Positions 1 to 12,758 of a DNA stretch of 64,000 bases are shown piece by piece. Location: NCBI GenBank assembly GCA_947044365.1, contig OX345642.1:4091598-4155597 (forward strand). Reading direction: 5' to 3'. Each line of letters starts with the position of its first letter. Position 1 is the first letter of the stretch. The DNA is from Petrosia ficiformis. Lineage: Eukaryota > Porifera > Demospongiae > Haplosclerida > Petrosiidae. The notes beneath the pieces are model-generated. The model was not told the origin of the DNA. It did no database searches and was given only the letters and a program-made list of their open reading frames with translations. The translations under genes and the position numbers were made by a program.

Positions 1-720
1 GTTGTTCCGGGGGCTCGGTCAATTAATGGGCGTGGTGCGTAATAGAATGCGTGCTCGAGCTCTATGAGCAGCAGAAAAGAAAGCTGCTTGTAGCTTTACT
101 AGCTTATGTAGAAACTGGAACTAATAGCTAGCTATTCTACTAGAAATATATTTCTAAAGTTCTACAAGGTCCTTTTAAAGGTAAGGAGAGTAGATAATCA
201 AATAATAACTATAGTAGGCTGTTGTGTTTCAGGCATGGCAAAGTCAGCCATGATTACTGAATGCTGGACACCACAAAGCAGTCATAGAGATTCTTTTTTC
301 TCTATATATCTTGTTTTTGGAAGTATAATTATAGTAGTAATGCACTGATAATTGGATTGGTAATCAGTATCGGCCATTATCAGCTAGTATCGGTATTGGT
401 TGTTTCTGGCAGATGTAACCAATATTATAACAAGATATATAGAGAAAAAAGTATCCTTATGACTGCTTTGTGGTGTCCAGCATTCAGTAATCATGGCTGA
501 CTTTATCATGCCTGAAACACAACAGCCTATTATAGTTATTATTTTAATTATCTACTCTCTTTATCTTTTAAAGGACCTTAGGAATGTATTTCAGATAGAA
601 TAGCTAGCTATTAGTTCCAGTATCTACATAATCTACAAGCAGGTTTCTTTCTGCAGGTCTGCAGAGCTTGAGCGCGCGTGGTATTATGTGCCACACCCGT
701 TAATTGACCGAACTTCCCAG
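1..720. mobile_element. Foldback (long inverted-repeat) element
   Basis: The first ~316 bases and 430-720 are imperfect reverse complements of each other. Matching landmarks are GGTCAATTAATGGGCGTGG near 18 with its complement near 695, the 'aatagctagctatt' core at 123 and 599, and 'gaatgctggacaccacaaag' at 258 with its complement near 464. The unpaired centre (about 317-429) has a tract resembling a fragment at 20224 (AATGCACT.ATAAT...TAGTATCGG), probably a different nested repeat. No protein is encoded. The left arm may run past the window edge. Confidence 0.8.
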
Positions 721-783
721 AATGACGCAACTTCCTTAACTACGTATACAATGCATACTCATGTATGTGACACACAAAAAAAA

Positions 784-790
<7 letters not shown>

Positions 791-859
<69 letters not shown>
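791..859. repeat. (TA)n microsatellite
   Basis: About 34 uninterrupted TA units. The short reading frames through it are low-complexity Tyr-Ile runs and not genes. Confidence 0.95.
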
Positions 860-862
<3 letters not shown>

Positions 863-2775
863 CATACATCGAACCCATGGAAACACAATAATAGGGATGA
901 CCCTATGGGCCATAGGGAGTGCACCAATAATGTCATTTCTTGTGATTATAACATCATTAATTGCTTTTATGATACTCATAATTATTGCTGGCTTTGAGAG
1001 TGTCAGGGAGAAACAAAAAGAGGTTATAGTTGCTAACTCTAACTGCTAAGTTTGAAAATTCCTTACATTGCTGCAACATTTATGGCAGATGCAGTCAACT
1101 CCATGTAATCTCCCGATAGACCAGTTAGATGTAAGAGCTACAATTTGATGTTATATTTGGACGCCTTTTTAAGTACAGAAGTCAATGGAAGAATTTACAA
1201 GTTTCCTCATGGGTAGCTAAACTATACTGTTTATTGTATTTATCAGATCATGAGCCAAATAGCTTCATTTCAGTATTTTAAGTGAGAAAATTTGTTGAAG
1301 TATTTGCAAGAACGAAGTACTTTTGGTTGTGTTAGAGTCTATAGAAGAACAAAGTTTTATAGAGAAAGTTACTGGGAAACTTACTTCAACATAATATATA
1401 ACAAAGATAGATGTAAGTGAGCCCTCAGAATGTTATTTTGGGTTTGTACTAAGGTAGTTAACGGCTAGTTGCTTCTCATAAATATTTGACTTCATACTTA
1501 ATAGAGGACTTCAAATGTGACGCAAGAGAGTAATTATCATTTCATGCATACTTTGCCTTGCGTGCTACTGGTCTATGAAAGAGATTCCAAACTCAACGGG
1601 TCTATAGTAAATCAAGTATAATATATTTTCCGTAACTGAACCAGCTAGTGTTTTTCTTTTTTTAAAAACCCTTCTGCTGCTCTGCAACAGTCTGTTTACA
1701 CATATGTTGGTTTCAGCATTTACTCGACACTTCCAGACTTCTGGAATGACAACAGAGATAATGAACGAAAAAACCAGAATGAGAATTTAGATTTATTTTA
1801 ATACTAGTGACATCACGCCATACAATACTATCCATATTGTCAGTAGAACTGGCTAACGAGTAGAATAATGGATCCAGGTACATTTACGAGGTTGAATAAT
1901 TATTGCAGGTACTCAGATACCCTGTTCAATTTTAAATTAAAATTTTATGTGTGGGCAGATGCAGCTCTGCAACTTTAAACCTTTCTGGAAAGAAGATTAT
2001 TTAGCTGGGCAATGGAAAAAAGTTGATATTCATTGTACATGTACGTACATGTACCTTTTCAAAAAACTTAAAAGTCCACCTACTCCTAAGAGTCCTTCAC
2101 TTCAGATAATAATTAACAGCATATGCCAATAAAGGTGAAATGTGCATGTGCAATATAATAACATGCATAACTAGTCAATGTGCAAGAACTGATGCATCCA
2201 AACAGCTCCTTAGTGGAATACCTTTTTGGGTCCAACTTGTTTATTCAAACATTAATGTTTGTGATTTTGTGATAATTTAAAAACGAATTTTTGTCACAAC
2301 ATTTTTTTAATCAAGTTGTTATGTAAATTCAGTTCTAACTTTTAAGTTTTCGGAATTCTGAAAGTTACTACCTTGAAGTGACCATTGTTTGCAAGTACTA
2401 ATTATAAAATGTTTGTAGAGAATAAAGCAATTTTTATCCTTTGAGGATGAGATTATTTAAATTATTACTGACATATTTTGGTATATACATGTATATCTAA
2501 ACTTTATACCTGCTATCAATACCTAGAATTATATGTAACTTAACGTATCAATAGCCTGTGCTATATGCTTTTTAAATTCACTAATATATGTTCATGACTA
2601 AGTGTATGTCTGTGTACATGTAGTTTTTAACTTGGCCCTTGACTAATTCCAAATTTACGAGTTTGATTAGCAGTAACTGCTGTATCAAATATTACTAGTT
2701 ATTTTACTACTGAAGTGTGGCTTGAAGCTTTGACTTTATTCAAAGTGTTCATTATTAATTAATTCTGTATTTTAG
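860..2775. other. Non-coding stretch upstream of the P-loop/death-domain gene
   Basis: I see no supported exon here. The DNA is AT-rich. The first exon or exons of the downstream + strand gene should lie here or further left, because the first exon found (2776) starts with an acceptor and has no start codon. No promoter motif could be defended. Confidence 0.4.
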
Positions 2776-5700
2776 GATTATAAGGATTATAAGTCTCAAG
2801 TTGATGGGGAAAATGGCACTCAGCTTGTCCTACCAGGAGAAGATCTGAAGGTACACATGTGTATATTACCAGGGTTTCATACAGAAGGGAAAAGGGGTAT
2901 CCCTGCAAACAGCATGAGCACAAAACCAATTAATTATTCTAATGAATGCACTTGCAGTGCAGAACCCTCACCGCAAGTGTGATTTGGAAAACAATTTGAG
3001 AATGATTCAGTCACTGACATGAAAATAACTGCAGACAATATTTGACTGTAATAATAATTATTAGTTTTTTATTACAATTATTATACTGAGATTATATTAT
3101 ATTTGTGTGTGTGTACATTACAACTTACACTCCAAGTGCTACTAGCTATAGATAAGATTATAAGCACAGTGTTGATGAATTGAATTGTAATAATTTTATC
3201 TCAAAAAGAGAAAGGGTTGCACAAAAGTAATCCTATACTAGGTGCTCCCCCACCACTAGTGTTAAAATCCAGACTTGAAAACAGCTTCAGTCACATGGAT
3301 GAAATAAATGGGTGCAGCTGGAAACTGCCAGAAAGCTTAGAGCCAGCTCGAAGTTGTAGCAGCCACTACTTCAATTGTACTTCATTTCAAGCTATGATTT
3401 GACAGTGATAGGCTTCAAGCAAGATGAGTTGTGTTTCAGTGAACTCTTTTGCTACCAGACATCATCTGAAAGTTGTTAAACGGGACCGTGAGTTACAAAA
3501 ATTGTCATAACTTTAAAACATAAAGGTTTTAGAAAAAGCCTATTGTTACTTTTGATCCTTGTATGATTTGACGTCTGCTGGTAGTATTTTCAAAGTGCCA
3601 TTGTTTATAGGTTTGCTGGAATTTTGCTGACAGACTAAACAATTACAGTAACCCTCCGCTCCCCCCTATGCGGGCGAGGGTTAATAATTTCATACACTTA
3701 GAGTTTTCTTTACATACTTCTAAAATTTCTGCAAATGGTACTGTACTTAGTTTCAGTAAAAATTAATCGATGACCGCTGTTGTTTACTCCCTTCCCTAAG
3801 GGAAACATCCTATATAAAACCATGATTACAGAGCAGCAACCTATACATGTATTCTGTGTATAATCAGGAGCCCATAATGACATTGACCAGAAGCGTAAGA
3901 GTAGGAGCGGCAGACAACCACACATTTAATTAAATTGGTCAAACTATCTGTCTAATCAATAAATACAGCTCTAAATGACATCTTATTCTAATTACTAAAA
4001 GTGATGAACGTTGTACATGTAGTCGAGGGATTCAACAACTACATGTATAAACCGTTACTTTTATTTTGGATATTATAGACAAAGGATAGTATTATATAAA
4101 CCATAGTAGATTAGTTGCTAGTAGTATTTTTAGGTCCTGTTTATACAGTTCATGCCTTATATGGATGTAGCAGCTAAACATGGTAATATCATAGCCTTAT
4201 ATGGATGTAGCAGCAATATCATAGAATACATAAACAGGATTGGAAATTCCCAGGTACTCACTTCCATTGAAATCCTTGTCTCATTCTATTGGCAGATGAT
4301 AGCTCACACTGCAGTCACACTGCCACTGGAATGGTAATAATTAGCCGTAATACAAGGCTGGGCTCTATGATATATCTAAATATTTGTTACATTTGTTGCC
4401 ATGTCCTTATTTTATAGATCCCACCACATAAGAGACTCAGCCATTCTGTTGATAGCTATACACAGGACATGGTAAGAATTATAGTTTAATTAGTACATAG
4501 TTCAATACTTTTAGTATTGACTCAATAGGCTATAGTAAAAAGTTATAATGGAAAGGGCAAAATCAAACATAACTGATGACATGATAGCTAACATCAGATT
4601 GCTATTTTGATGTTAATTGTTAGTATCAACTTGTACATGTTTCTAAGCCATGGTGGCCATTGTGGGTGATTATTTTTCTAAGCCATAGTGACTGCTCTAA
4701 TGTTTAATGAAGCCATTGTGGCTGCTTGTTTGTTTGTGTGTGTTTGTCTACGCCTATTGCTAGCATGCTAGACACTTGAATTTTAATGTATAATAATTTT
4801 GTTTGCTAGTAAGCACACCTTTCATAAGTATAATTGAGGTTTATCACATCTGTATACTATGTATTGTGCTCATAATTTTTGACCTTATTTTATAGATCCA
4901 GCCACCTAAGAGACTTAGCCATTCTGTTGGTAGCTATACACAGGAGATGGTAAGAATTATAGTTTAGTTTAGTACATAGTTCAATACTTTTAGTATTGAC
5001 TCAATAGACTGTAGTAAAACATTTTAATGGAAAGTGCAAAATCAAACTTAATTGATGACATAGATACCTGACATTAGATTACTATTTTGATGTTAAGTTG
5101 TTAGTCTCAACTTGTACATGTTTTTAAGCCATGGTGGCCATTGTGGCTGATTATTTTTCTAAGCCATAGTGGCTGCTCTAATGTTTAATGAAGCCATTGT
5201 GGCTGCTTGTTTGTGTGTATATTTGTCTACGCCTATTGCTAGCATGCTAGACACTTGAATTTTAATGTATAATATTTTTGTTTGCTGGTAAGCACACCTT
5301 TCATAAGTATAATTGAGGTTTATCACATCTGTATACTATGTATTGTGCTTATAGATCCAGCCACTTAAGAGACTCAGCCATTCTGTTGACATGAATAATC
5401 AGGATGTGGTAAGAATTTTATTTTTGAATGTGATTAACTTTGGCTCAAAAGGCATAATAAGTTAATTACATTTGTAAATTAACATAATATAGAAATTCAA
5501 AACTTGATTATGTATGGATAACACGCATAGTATAAAATATCAGATTACTAATATGTATCAGTAATAAATTCTACATGTATAATTTTGTGCTAAACAAATA
5601 CTCCTTTTTGGTATTCACATATTCACTTTCCTTAATCAATGAATATTTGAATATTGGTTTGTTTACTCATCATAGCTTGTATGAGTTATTTTTTTGTGAA

Positions 5701-8700
5701 ATATTAAGTGATAGCTCATTAGTTTGCTGTAACTTCTTTATATGTTTATAACAACAACCTATGTGTTTTTACTGTCTGTTGACTCTGTTCCCTGATCTAC
5801 AACAAGCCTATAAAGCCAGCAACACAAACCTAACTTATTATGGAACACAGTCAAGTTCAACATAATTATTGTACTAGTGCTAAAATGAATATTGAAATAT
5901 TCAAATATTTCAAATTCAAATGTATATTTTATATGAGCAGAAACCAAATGTGTTATCTTAAATGGCGATAGAGAAGTTTCAAAATACAGTAGCCCTCAAT
6001 AAAAAGTTCCTGTAGCGTTATTGTAATACATGAGTAGTACATGTGTAATATGTCAATAAAACACAAATTAACAGATTCATAATCCACAAATTTATTTAGC
6101 TTTGTGGGCCGTTCACAAGCAACTTTTTTCAGCTTTATAACTCTCGAAGTTTATGCAATTAAAGATTCTAATTTACTAGAAAGAAGAGCTGTTAATAAAG
6201 ATGCATGCGTACGATGGTAGGTAACATAATACGTGCGTACTACATTTATGGTACAGGAACTTTATTTTGATGGTTACTGTAGAAACACACCCCTCTAAGT
6301 ATCATTAAATTTGATTGTTTATCACATATTTATGGTACTTAATAATTAAATTTTTTCTCCTTATTTTACAGAACCAGTTACATAAAAGAATTAGCCTTTC
6401 CGATTACAGGGATAATCAGGAGGTTCGAAATGTGGTAGGAATTCCATTGCCCTTTTTTTTTCACATAGTTTACACTTTTATATACAGGATAATGTGGAAC
6501 ATCCGGTAATAATTCAAAAATCACTGAGGAATAGCATTGACTCACTGAGGAGAGTCGTAAGTCAGTTGGACAGGCGTATGTTGAAGCAGGTAGGAAATAA
6601 TGTCATCTATACTTAAGTCATTATTGAAAATGTACATGTTTGTTCTGGGATGTTGTTTTTCAATTCGGTATAATGCATGGTTTAATATTGGATCAGTATC
6701 CAGTACGTTTACTTTTTAGGTAGTTTTAGGTACACACATGCATGTACAATGTCAAGTAAGTGATTTGGATATTGTTTTAGTGAAATATGAAGAAGCATAG
6801 CAATTTAATTACAAGAAATCTGCTTTTGAACTTAGACAAATTACAAGTACACTCAATCTGCTTTCATACCACAAACTACATCATCTACATGTACATGTAT
6901 ATTAGTATGTCTTACTGCACTTATTCACATAGAAATTTATGTTTCTCCAAATCTGTAGCTTGGTATCTTTACCACAACACCAACTGATTTTCCTCTACAT
7001 ATGAGAACTTTGACATCTTTCGGTAGTCACGGAAGAGAAAACAGTTCACCAAGTGTGTCATCTGTTTATACAGATATAACAACAAGGAATGTAGCACATC
7101 ATAATCAGGAAGTTCCACTCACTTTTCCAGATGATAAGATGATGAATGAAGTGATGGATGCTCTTATGTACATCAAAGAAACACCAAGTATGTCATACCA
7201 ATACTGGAATTCTGGTTTGATAATTAGATACATGTAGTTTTTAGTCTCACAGCGCTAGAACCAACCTACTATGAAGGAAGGGTCTGGGGACATACAATAC
7301 TAACATTTATTCCAGTTTTTTAACTAGCTGAAAAGTCATAGTAGTCAATTGGACTACTAACTGCATAGAGAAGGGGTCAATAAAGTTGTCAAAGTGGTTT
7401 ACCAAAACAAAAACATTGAATTATCAAGGTGGTTTATCAAAAAAAATGTTGACATTAAGGTGGCAGTATGGTGGAAGCGAGAAACAATGCAATTACCCAT
7501 TAATTATATTCAAAGTTTATTCCTGATATTAATTTTGTGTTTGCAGATAATACTATGCACATACAGAACTGCGTTAAATGTACATTCCTGTAGTATTATC
7601 TCTGCTATAATGAACAAAATCAGTGTGTTGTACTGAGCTACATTTATTCTCAGCTCTAATAATAAGTACAGGTAAGAAATTTTGAATAACCATACCCAGC
7701 TCATGTATGAATAATTCTATGAAACAACCTTGTGAAAATGGTGTAGTGTTCAGTCACACTGCCACTGGAACGGAAGTAATTGACCATAATACAATTTTAT
7801 TTGCAACACTGAAGAGGGCTGGGGTGCTCATTAATAATTCATAATTCCTTTTTTTGCTTAGTAACAGTGACGTTACCTTTTTTTTTTGCATATATTTATC
7901 AGAAATATAATTATATACATTTATGATACATCATATATATCATATATGATATATACTAGATGAATGAATGAGCAATTATATAATTCCATGGTGATGATGG
8001 TAGGTTGCATTTTTGAGATTTAAAAGGCTGTTTCACAGTGACACATGTCCAATAAGGTTGTGTACTGACAATCTCTTATGCTATAGTCTTCACAATTGAA
8101 TGCTACATGTATACAGTTGTTTTCTACTCAGTCGCTAACAAATGCAGCCCAAAAGAATTTGAGAACCTCAGCGCTGTCTCTCTCTGTATGCATAATTATA
8201 ATAATTTATTATAATATGCAGCTCTGACTCTTCTAACTTCAAATTATCTTGTTGTAAGTCTTCTTCTCTGTATCATATCTTTTCCATTTCTTCGTTGAGA
8301 TCCACACACGTGTTTTTCTACAGGTTTATTTTTCAATAAAATAAAAAATATATGAATAAAGAGAATATAAATTATTATCATTGATAATATAAAATGTATA
8401 CAATATAGTGAGTATACATTAATAAACATTAGGTATGCGTTACAGACAAATGCCACTTGACTGTAGGTTAAGCATGCTAATGCTCAAAATCATATATATG
8501 ATATATATATATATCTTTACAAGAATTCAGGGTATGTCACTAGTTCAACCTTTAGAGGACTGATGTCACATGTATTTGACATTTGGAAAATTATACTTTG
8601 GTGAAGCTTTCCAAGTAATATTCTTATTTGGCCTCAGTGACAACCCTTCAAAAAAGCTATAAAAACATGTGATATGATTTAACAATTGAATTCTTGATGA

Positions 8701-11700
8701 GGTGTAATATGCAAATCATACACCTAACCACTGCCATGGTAGCATAGTATATGTCCAATTGCCCATACACTGTGTACGTTTTTAGCTTGTACTCAAGTGT
8801 TTACTATAGATAATTTAAGTGGGCTAAGTGTTTGTTATTTAGTCCCTGTCTCTACTTGTAAAGACCTCTTTTTGCCTTATAAGGAGTTTGTCATGTATGA
8901 ACCCAGTGTATGGACTGTACAGCCCTAAGCTAACTCTAGTAGGGTCTATATTTACATGTATTATATAGCAGATAAACAGGTTATATATACTAGTATACTA
9001 CTGACCTTTTGTGTATAACAAAGGTGGAAATGAACTCCTGGGACATGCCATTATAATTATAACTAACTTGTATACTTCATGTATGTAACTACAGCAATCA
9101 AATTGTATATTTTTAAGGTATATAATGGTATCTTTTCAAGTACACTATTATATTTCTTAGGCAAATTGTTAATCACAATGCGAGATCTGAAAGAGAAAGT
9201 GATTCTTTGTGAGAGAGTTTCCTGTAATCTCGTGTTAGCAGTTAATGCAGGGTTACCTATGTGTGGGAAATCACACCTCATACACAAGCTCATGAATAAG
9301 TTTTTAATCTCTCCAATACATATGGAAGACATGTTGTCACCTCAAACACCATTGCAAAGTTATGTTCCTGATGGCTTGTCATCGTATGGTGTAATAATTG
9401 TTGCCCGAAAGCCATTTCACAAACTCACATGGATGGGACTCACGCCACGATCAATGCATACATTCGCTGTTACTTCCTCCATTTTACATGATAGCTTGTT
9501 GGAGGGACAGGAAGTTGAGCTGGTTGACATTAAGCTGAATATTGGTAAGAGATTCAAAGCTTTTGAAGACGAAGAATTTAACAGGCATCTACATAATGTA
9601 TATAATGATGTTGATAGGGTTTTACGTCATGGTGATCTCAACCCAGAAATCAAGAGAATATTACCATCTGGAGTGACACACGTCAACGTAATTGACATGG
9701 GAACGAATAGAGGAGCCTACGATTTTCTTACTGTCATTGCAAGATATTGTAGTCGACAGTTTGGGTTTGTGTTTCTGAGCTTAGAGCGAGATGTGCCTCT
9801 TTTAGCCCAACCTCCTAACATAGAGTATCGATATCCAACTAACATTGCAATGATGCAGTCTCGATTGTTTTATCTCATACGATTTGCCGCAGTAACATAT
9901 TTCGCTACTGAGGATCACGATTCGCCTTCCACTGTTTTCATAGCACTTCACAAAGGAAGTCTATCTCCTGATGACATTGCATCTAATATTAGTATTCTGA
10001 AACAGGAACTTAAGTCTGAGGTAACTAGACAGGGTCTACCATTGGATGTGATAGGTGAAGTTAAGGCTATTAATCCTGACGATGATGGGGATATGGATGG
10101 TTTTAAAATATTCTTAGAAACCCTTGTGAAGAAAAGAAGCAGTGCCATGTTGAATCTCAAGTTATCCTTGATATTCCTACGGAGTTTTTTCTATTCCATC
10201 GATAGACTATCTGTCCCACTAGTTGAAGTCAAACGCCTTGCCAGACAGTTAGAAATGAAAGATGAAGACATTGATGAATTTCTACATATTTTTACTGGAT
10301 ATGGTAGCATCCTTTTCATACCTGATATCTTACCTGGAGAAGTTATTATCCAGCCAGCTATATTTATTAACCACATTTGTCGTGTCTTGAACCTGCAAAA
10401 GGAAGCAAATAGGTTGCATGCTACCAATGGACTCATTAGTAAAGCTGAAGTAAAGGAGATGATTGGAGATGAGGCTACAAAGGTAGTTGTTCCTGCTATT
10501 TGTAATGCTGGCTTAGCTGTGGAAATAAATGCATCAAAAATGAGATTTCCAGAATTGTGTCAAAGCAACAAAGAAGAGAGTGAATATTTAATTAGTCATC
10601 GCAAAGGCAGTAAATTATCGTACTTATTTATCCCATCCACACAAATTGGGAGTATCTGTCAAGTCAAAGAACAGTCTTCTTTGTTTATTGTTCATCAATC
10701 GAAAGTAATACCACCAGATATGATTGGAATGTTTGTTCAAAAGTTTATGATATCCAACACATTAACAGTACAACTGTGTCCTACACAAGATCGTAATGCA
10801 GTCTCCCTTGTTTTGCCAAAAGGCTTTACTCTGATTCTGGTGTTTCATGAAGATTCTGTTGAACTGAAACTTCAGTCTCGTGATACAAAAGTTCTCACCG
10901 CTATCACCACTATATGTACAGAGGTTCTTATGTGTTGTGTAAGTGCCCTGTCTGGTATTCGAACATTTTTTCCAGATCTATCTTACAGATATGCTCTCCT
11001 ATGCCTTGACTCCAGCAATAACACTATAAACAAATACGAACTTCTTCCATAACCTGTTGACAAACTCTGTCAAATTTGTAAAAATTCTGTCAGGAAGGAT
11101 AATCAACGCAAGGCATGGTATGACACAGTACAGGTATGTGGCCATTTACAGTGTATGTCTTGATGTGTACATAGAAGATTAGTAGTTTAAAGGAAACATC
11201 CATGTGTATAACTATAATTACAATTCTTTCATGTTAAGATGATGAATTCCTATGTACAACAATAATGTTCTGAAGTGGTTTAAGAATGTATTAATTTTTA
11301 TACAGATAGTGATTATTTATGCACATTTCAATACTATCCTCACTTTATATTCTATATACAGCCTGCATGAACATCGATTATTATATCAAAGATTATAATT
11401 TATTGTACCAAGTCTTGTCTCCTTTCTCTGATCACTGACTTGTTGATATAATTATCATCAAGCTAATTTTCTGTGCATAATTTATAGTGAGTTCACCTTT
11501 TCTTTCTATTCAGGATAAAGAAAAAACAGCAGAAGACTTAGGTAAGTAAAAAGACAATCATATACTCCATATACATACAGTATATAGTTTAGATTTTGTG
11601 TATAATATGGTTAGGTTGATAAAGGTTATTCACATTCACCTTGTCCTCAGAAAAATGTTCATAACTTTAGTTTGGAATGACCAACAATCTTTTTACCTGT

Positions 11701-12758
11701 ACCATTTTCATATAATTATCCTTCCTGTTCTTTTTTGTGTATGTCAAATTTCAATCCATTGCTTCATTATTGAGTTACAGTATAATCATGTATTAACCTT
11801 ATGACATTACATTCAGGGTTCGAATTTAACTTTCTGATCCACTTGTCCATAGGGCAAGTATATAGGCCAAAAAATTGCTTGTCCCAGACAACTTATTAAT
11901 ATTCATGAGGGGTGTGTCCAAATTAATCCACACGAATCTGACTGTTCACTGTGTTCAGAACAGTAGCATTTTTGTTACCATACCTAAAGACTCATCCACA
12001 GTAACAGCTGATACAGTAACCACGTGTATGTAAACAAAGGTGTGACTACACCCACAATCATTGCAATGAATATAATTAAATTTAGAAACACTGTTGCTCG
12101 TCCAAGGGACAATTTGTTCACTTGTCAGGACAAGTGGACAAGTGCTAAATTCGAACCCTGATTACTATATTTCATTTTAAGTCATCATATCCTAATTTTG
12201 TGGACATTGTGAATGTGAACAGACTTTAGTTTACTACACATAACTTATACAGATCAATGTAGCATGTAACCTGCAGTTATGTAGTGTATTATAAGCTATT
12301 CACTTAATATGCTAGGAGCTTATAAATAAGAGGAACTGAAAATATAATCATAAAGCTCATTTTGTTGTACTAGCCAATGTCATAATTGTATTTCTTGAAT
12401 TAGGTAGACATTATCTTGTTCACAAGTACTGTAAAGTAGTTCATAATTGTATTCATAACTGTAGTTTCAAATTTAATTATATTTGACAGATGTTATGAGT
12501 CTAGACAACTTGACAAAGGTGGCAACAGATCTAACCAGTATATTAACTAGCAGAAGACAGAGAGAGGAGTTGGCCTTAGCTTGTAATATAGACCAAGATG
12601 AAGCTAGTATCATAATGTCAAAATATTCTGATAAACAGCAGTTATTAATGATACTTTTGGCGTGGATGACAAAAACTGATCCATCAAAAGCTACAAAACA
12701 AAAACTGTTTGATATATTATTTCGTGTAAACCCAAGTGCTTTAAAAGCATTGAAATAG
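2776..12758 (+). CDS. P-loop/COR-like/death-domain protein, multi-exon, interrupted by an in-frame stop
   Basis: Exons inferred from GT-AG sites and phase: 2776-2850, possibly 4149-4253, 4418-4471, 4896-4949, 5355-5408, 6372-6434, 6488-6589, possibly 6720-6755, 6959-7187, 9161-11133, 11514-11541 and 12490-12758. All junctions between the firm exons are phase-compatible. The N-terminal part is built of a repeated motif (KRLSHSV...Q). The main exon has a Walker A-like GLPMCGKS, a VIDMGTNRGAYDF segment and a COR-like stretch (YGSILFIPDILPGEVIIQP). The last exon reads as a death-fold domain. The architecture resembles ROCO/STAND signalling proteins with death domains, suggesting a role in intracellular signalling or innate-type sensing; that role is inference. 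A TAA at 11050-11052 interrupts the frame, yet the same frame stays open to the splice donor at 11133 and into both later exons. The start codon was not found. Confidence 0.7.
2990..3690. repeat. Dispersed repeat, copy 1 of a family with AACCCT ends
   Basis: This stretch matches 38785-39385 in the same orientation over most of its length (shared blocks 'gacaatatttgactgtaat', 'ttacaacttacact', 'agccagctcgaagttg'). It ends in a small hairpin of the form TAACCCTCCGC...GCGAGGGTTA at 3650-3684. A third relative in opposite orientation begins near 29289. It is probably a non-autonomous transposon in the intron after exon 2776-2850. Confidence 0.7.
4405..5408 (+). repeat. Tandemly duplicated exon-plus-intron units
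   Basis: Two adjacent units of about 480 bp are very similar across intron and exon. Each carries a 54-nt symmetric exon (4418-4471 and 4896-4949), followed by a third copy of the exon at 5355-5408. The exons encode 18 residues of the form I.P.KRLSHSV...Q.., and a diverged fourth relative lies at 6372-6434. Since every copy is phase 0 at both ends, any number of units can be spliced in without breaking the frame. The intron part contains a 'agccattgtggctgcttgtttgt' type tract (positions about 4710-4735) that recurs in reverse orientation near 34178-34258, so it includes dispersed repeat sequence. Confidence 0.85.
5987..6279. mobile_element. hAT-like MITE (CAGTAGCCC ends)
   Basis: Imperfect terminal inverted repeats: CAGTAGCCCTCAATAAAAAG at the left and the complement of CAGTAACCATCAAAATAAAG at the right, both followed by TTCCTGTA. 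It is 293 bp with no reading frame. The ends resemble those of the larger element at 18562-19271. It lies in an intron, and a convincing 8-bp target duplication is not visible. Confidence 0.75.
7188..9160 (+). other. Large intron of the P-loop/death-domain gene
   Basis: Donor GTATGT follows a phase-1 exon end at 7187, and acceptor TTTCTTAG ends at 9160 before a 2-nt codon remainder, so the two exons join in frame. The intron holds a repeat piece at 7751-7800 that also occurs at 4313-4360, and TA-rich palindromes near 7930 and 8490. Nothing else codes convincingly. Confidence 0.75.
9161..11133 (+). CDS. Main exon: P-loop and COR-like region
   Basis: The exon is 1973 nt, entering with 2 nt of a split codon and ending in phase 0 before GTATGT. 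The reading frame also extends upstream of the acceptor by chance, so the ATG at 9079 is not taken as the true start. Visible parts are Walker A (G-L-P-M-C-G-K-S), an aspartate-containing strand VNVIDMG that could be the Walker B/Roc-like segment, an acidic region PDDDGDMDG, and a COR-like helical/strand segment around LHIFTGYGSILFIPD. The frame meets TAA at 11050-11052, then continues open for 27 codons with a CxxC (LCQIC) and a basic stretch (SVRKDNQRKAW) up to the donor. I could not name an ortholog. Confidence 0.8.
11814..12160. mobile_element. hAT-like MITE (CAGGGTTCGAATTTA ends)
   Basis: Perfect 15-bp terminal inverted repeats CAGGGTTCGAATTTA flank 347 bp with no gene. The flanking 8-mers attacatt and attactat agree at 6 of 8 positions, compatible with a decayed hAT target duplication. 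It sits in the intron before the death-domain exon. Confidence 0.85.
12490..12758 (+). CDS. Last exon: death-fold domain
   Basis: The acceptor TTTGACAG precedes a 2-nt codon remainder that completes the G left by exon 11514-11541. About 89 residues follow to a TAG at 12756-12758. The pattern (LDNLTKVATDL, then REELALACNID, SDKQQLLMILLAWM, KLFDILFRVNP) has the helix spacing and central Trp of a death-superfamily domain, though a six-helix assignment was not tested. Because of the TAA at 11050, this exon is translated only if that codon is bypassed, absent in other alleles, or reached by another isoform. Confidence 0.65.

Noticed and set aside
740..979. Tyr-Ile repeat reading frames through (TA)n (also near 43022-43438 and 56257-56472)
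   Set aside because: They are translations of TA microsatellites. The only real coding part nearby is the DNMT1 exon at 43313-43424.
3217..3402. 61-codon frame upstream in the P-loop gene region
   Set aside because: It lies in the dispersed repeat shared with 38785-39385.
4149..4253. Candidate 35-codon exon of the P-loop gene
   Set aside because: It has an acceptor, a donor and phase 0 at both ends, but contains an imperfect repeat and no conservation evidence. It is kept only as 'possible' in the gene entry.
9079..9160. ATG at 9079 as start of the P-loop protein
   Set aside because: A strong acceptor at 9160 matches the phase of the upstream exon 6959-7187, so the frame upstream of it is intronic.
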